A stretch of 64,000 bases of DNA from an uncultured Collinsella sp. (lineage in GTDB: Bacteria; Actinomycetota; Coriobacteriia; Coriobacteriales; Coriobacteriaceae), in contig USPC01000002.1 of assembly GCA_900556605.1 (NCBI GenBank), positions 1 through 64,000 on the forward strand, given 5' to 3'. The notes beneath the pieces were generated by a model. The model worked only from the letters and a program-made list of their open reading frames with translations. It was not told the origin of the DNA and ran no database searches. Positions 60,293 to 64,000 of this stretch are shown one piece after another. The stretch's first letter is position 1. Every line of letters starts with the position of its first letter. A program made the translations under genes and the position numbers.

Positions 60293-61375
60293 TTGTCTTT
60301 GTCCCATCCTTTGCCGCGCGAGCTGACGCGCCCCGTGCATGTGGGCGGCGTTCAGATCGGTGGCGGCGCTCCGGTGGTGGTTCAGTCCATGACCTGCACC
60401 GATACCGCCGACGCCCAGGCAACGCTTGCGCAAGTGCGTGCGCTTGCCCAGGCGGGTTGTGATGTTGTGCGCGTGAGCGTGCCCACTGAGGCTGCGCTCG
60501 AGGGCTTTCGCACGATTTGTGCGGAGTCTCCGGTGCCGATCGTTGCTGATATCCACTTTAACCATAAGCTCGCCATTGGTGCCGTGGAGGCCGGTGCCGC
60601 TAAGCTCCGCATCAATCCCGGCAACATTGGCGATTGGGCTAAGGTCGATGCCGTGATCGATGCCGCGGGCGCCGCTGGGTGCGCGATTCGCATTGGCGTG
60701 AACGCCGGCTCGCTTGAGCAGGATATCGCCGAGCGCGATGACCTTACGCAGCCCGAAAAGCTTGTGATGTCGAGCGAGCGTTTCGTCAAACATTTTGAGG
60801 ATCGCGGCTTTACCAATATCGTGCTTTCCGCCAAAGCTCATAGCGTGTCCACGACGCTTGACACCTATCGTGCCCTGTCGCGCGAAATCCCCCATGTTCC
60901 GCTTCATTTGGGCGTGACTGAGGCCGGAACCAAGCTCCAGGGCACCATTAAGAGCTCTGTGGGCCTGGGAATTTTGCTTTCCGAGGGCATTGGCGACACC
61001 ATGCGCGTCTCGCTCACGGCCGATCCGGTCGAGGAACCGCCGGTCGCCTGGGGTATTCTGCAGTCGCTCGGCCTTCGCCGCCGTGGTCCCGAGATCGTCT
61101 CGTGCCCCACGTGCGCTCGCTGCCAGGTTAACCTCATTCCTATCGCCGAGGAGGTCACCGAGCGGCTTAAGAACTACTCCGCGCCGCTTTCGATTGCCGT
61201 GATGGGCTGTGCAGTCAATGGCCCCGGCGAGGCCTCTGACGCCGACTTGGGTGTTGCCTGCGGACGAGGTCAGGGCCTGCTCTTTTCGCACGGCCAGATC
61301 ATTGGTAAAGTAGCTGAGGACCAAATTGTCGACGCGCTAATGGCCGAGGTCGACAAGCTTATTGAGGAGAAATAA
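60293..61375 (+). CDS. ispG: 4-hydroxy-3-methylbut-2-enyl diphosphate synthase
   Basis: This iron-sulfur enzyme is the penultimate step of the MEP pathway. The 360-residue protein starts at TTG 60293, 8 bases after AGGGGAG; an upstream frame into rseP is rejected. VVVQSMTCTDT at the N-terminus and the cluster Cys residues in SCPTCARCQ and MGCAVNGPGEA are seen. proS follows immediately (TAAATG). Confidence 0.96.
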   Translation: MSLSHPLPRELTRPVHVGGVQIGGGAPVVVQSMTCTDTADAQATLAQVRALAQAGCDVVRVSVPTEAALEGFRTICAESPVPIVADIHFNHKLAIGAVEAGAAKLRINPGNIGDWAKVDAVIDAAGAAGCAIRIGVNAGSLEQDIAERDDLTQPEKLVMSSERFVKHFEDRGFTNIVLSAKAHSVSTTLDTYRALSREIPHVPLHLGVTEAGTKLQGTIKSSVGLGILLSEGIGDTMRVSLTADPVEEPPVAWGILQSLGLRRRGPEIVSCPTCARCQVNLIPIAEEVTERLKNYSAPLSIAVMGCAVNGPGEASDADLGVACGRGQGLLFSHGQIIGKVAEDQIVDALMAEVDKLIEEK

Positions 61376-63097
<1,722 letters not shown>

Positions 63098-63127
63098 TCG
63101 AAGATTTCGCTTGTAGTTCGATATGTG

Positions 63128-63176
63128 GGACGGCCCCGCATTTCTCCAGATCGGGGAGATGCGGGGCCGTCCTTTT
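63128..63176 (+). terminator. Strong terminator after proS
   Basis: A 14-bp stem GGACGGCCCCGCAT/ATGCGGGGCCGTCC is extended by TTCTCC/GGGGAG, and followed by TTTT. Confidence 0.9.
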
Positions 63177-63205
63177 ATCTTGCAGCATTCTCAATATCTA
63201 AAAGG

Positions 63206-63239
63206 AAAACCCCACAGCCCATATGAGCTGCGGGGTTTT
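63206..63239. terminator. Bidirectional terminator between proS and the phosphotransferase gene
   Basis: A 13-bp stem AAAACCCCACAGC/GCTGCGGGGTTTT (one A/C mismatch) has A and T runs at its ends, so it can act for both convergent genes. Confidence 0.85.
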
Positions 63240-63275
63240 CTTTGTGCCTCCGATGCGAAATAAATCGCTCAGATA

Positions 63276-64000
63276 TTACTGATAATCGACGACGTCGATC
63301 CAGTTCTTCAGGAACTCATCGTTCACGTTGCGCTTACGAGCGAGCTCGGAAGCGGCGACGATGCTCGTCCACTGACGCACGACCTGCATGGGCATGTCGG
63401 CGCGGTCGCAGTAGAGCTCCAGGTAGGCCTCGGCCTGGTCCTTGCTGTTGAGGGCAAAGAGCAGGTAGGTGGTGGCAACGTCGGCAGCAGGGGAGCCCTG
63501 GGTAGCGTGTGCCCAGTCGCACACATAGAGCTGGCCGTCGTCGCCGACGATGACGTTGGAGGGGTTGAAGTCGCCGTGGCAGACCTTGAACTCCTTGGTC
63601 ATGCCGTCCAGACGCTCCTGAAGGTTGTAGCGCGTGGTGGCATTGAGCTGATCAAGGCTGTCGATCATGCGGGCGAACTTGTCGCGCTGACGGTTAAGCA
63701 GCGGGGAGGTGTAGCCGTGGATCTCGATCTGGAGGTCGACGAACATCTCGAGGTACTCACCAAAGCGCTGGGGCTCGGCAGTCATCTTCTCGGCAAGGGT
63801 AGTGCCCGGAACCTTCTCGGTCACGAGCGCCCAGCCGTTGGCGTTCTCGAGCTGGGAAACCTCGAGAGCCTTGGGGCTGCGGATGCCGCACTCATTGATG
63901 CGGGCAAGATTCAAAGCCTCGTTGAACACGTCGGAGACGGGCTTGTTCTCGTTAAAGACCTTGACGATCTTGTCGCCCAGGTCGTAAACGACCTTGTTGC
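63276..64000 (-). CDS. Aminoglycoside-phosphotransferase-fold protein, 5' end outside window
   Basis: The frame is open to the window edge and the start is not included. About 240 C-terminal residues are present. HGDFNPSNVIV is the catalytic loop of the APH/choline-kinase fold (Asp base, Asn metal ligand), and CDWAHATQGSPAADVATTY is the metal-binding Asp segment. The first visible residues (KVVYDLGDKIVKVFNE) are the kinase N-lobe start, so little is missing. The substrate is unknown; sugar or amino-alcohol kinases are as likely as antibiotic resistance. It is convergent with proS. Confidence 0.82.
   Translation of the reverse strand, partial: NKVVYDLGDKIVKVFNENKPVSDVFNEALNLARINECGIRSPKALEVSQLENANGWALVTEKVPGTTLAEKMTAEPQRFGEYLEMFVDLQIEIHGYTSPLLNRQRDKFARMIDSLDQLNATTRYNLQERLDGMTKEFKVCHGDFNPSNVIVGDDGQLYVCDWAHATQGSPAADVATTYLLFALNSKDQAEAYLELYCDRADMPMQVVRQWTSIVAASELARKRNVNDEFLKNWIDVVDYQ

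Overview
The window is GC-rich actinobacterial chromosome, and gene content and order point to a Coriobacteriia gut anaerobe of the Collinsella type (inferred from synteny and protein sequence; no database was searched). The block from rpsP to ispG follows the order known from other Actinobacteria: rpsP, khpA, rimM, trmD, lepB, rplS, rnhB, yraN, comM, dprA, xerC, rpsB, tsf, pyrH, frr, uppS, cdsA, dxr, rseP, ispG. TTG and GTG start codons are common. The first 49 bases are not genomic. They are an unremoved Illumina Nextera i5 adapter, so real sequence begins at 50 and this edge is a contig end.

Layout. 50-6042: surface glycopolymer genes. A truncated YfhO-type membrane protein and two family 2 glycosyltransferases lie on the minus strand, divergent from a Wzm/Wzt-type polysaccharide ABC exporter. 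6097-6173: tRNA-Arg(UCU). 6278-14914: a minus-strand operon with the whole shikimate pathway and both the phenylalanine and tyrosine branches (aroF, tyrA, aroB, aroA, aroC, pheA, a fused aroE-aroK, aroQ). It is preceded by a terminator-like leader hairpin that lies inside a small upstream ORF. A large inverted repeat sits between aroC and pheA. 15046-15122: tRNA-Arg(CCG), then a CtpE-like P-type ATPase with a long basic tail, a zinc-ribbon membrane protein, a cyclophilin and a TPR membrane protein.

21249-30854: the cell-shape operon mreB, mreC, mreD, PBP2, rodA, followed by a DUF697-like protein and the radical-SAM/DUF2344 pair. 30922-34924: rplU, rpmA, obg, nadD, yqeK, rsfS. 35020-36273: dinB on the minus strand. 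36475-38965: rpsP-khpA-rimM-trmD-lepB. 39025-45935: glyQ, glyS, a PPDK regulatory protein and ppdK, which interrupt the usual trmD/lepB/rplS order. ppdK is broken by a frameshift in a GC repeat. 46145-52768: rplS, rnhB, yraN, comM, dprA, trmFO, and an XerC/D recombinase with no ATG, GTG or TTG start. 52987-63097: rpsB-tsf, then pyrH-frr-uppS-cdsA-dxr-rseP-ispG-proS. 63276-64000: a partial aminoglycoside-phosphotransferase-fold gene on the minus strand.

The genes are mostly housekeeping: aromatic amino acid synthesis, rod-shape peptidoglycan synthesis, ribosome and tRNA maturation, isoprenoid and phospholipid precursors. The observations most worth checking are the helix-turn-helix-like insertion in the RseP-type protease, the noncanonical xerC start, the ppdK frameshift, the aro operon leader, and an interspersed inverted-repeat element.
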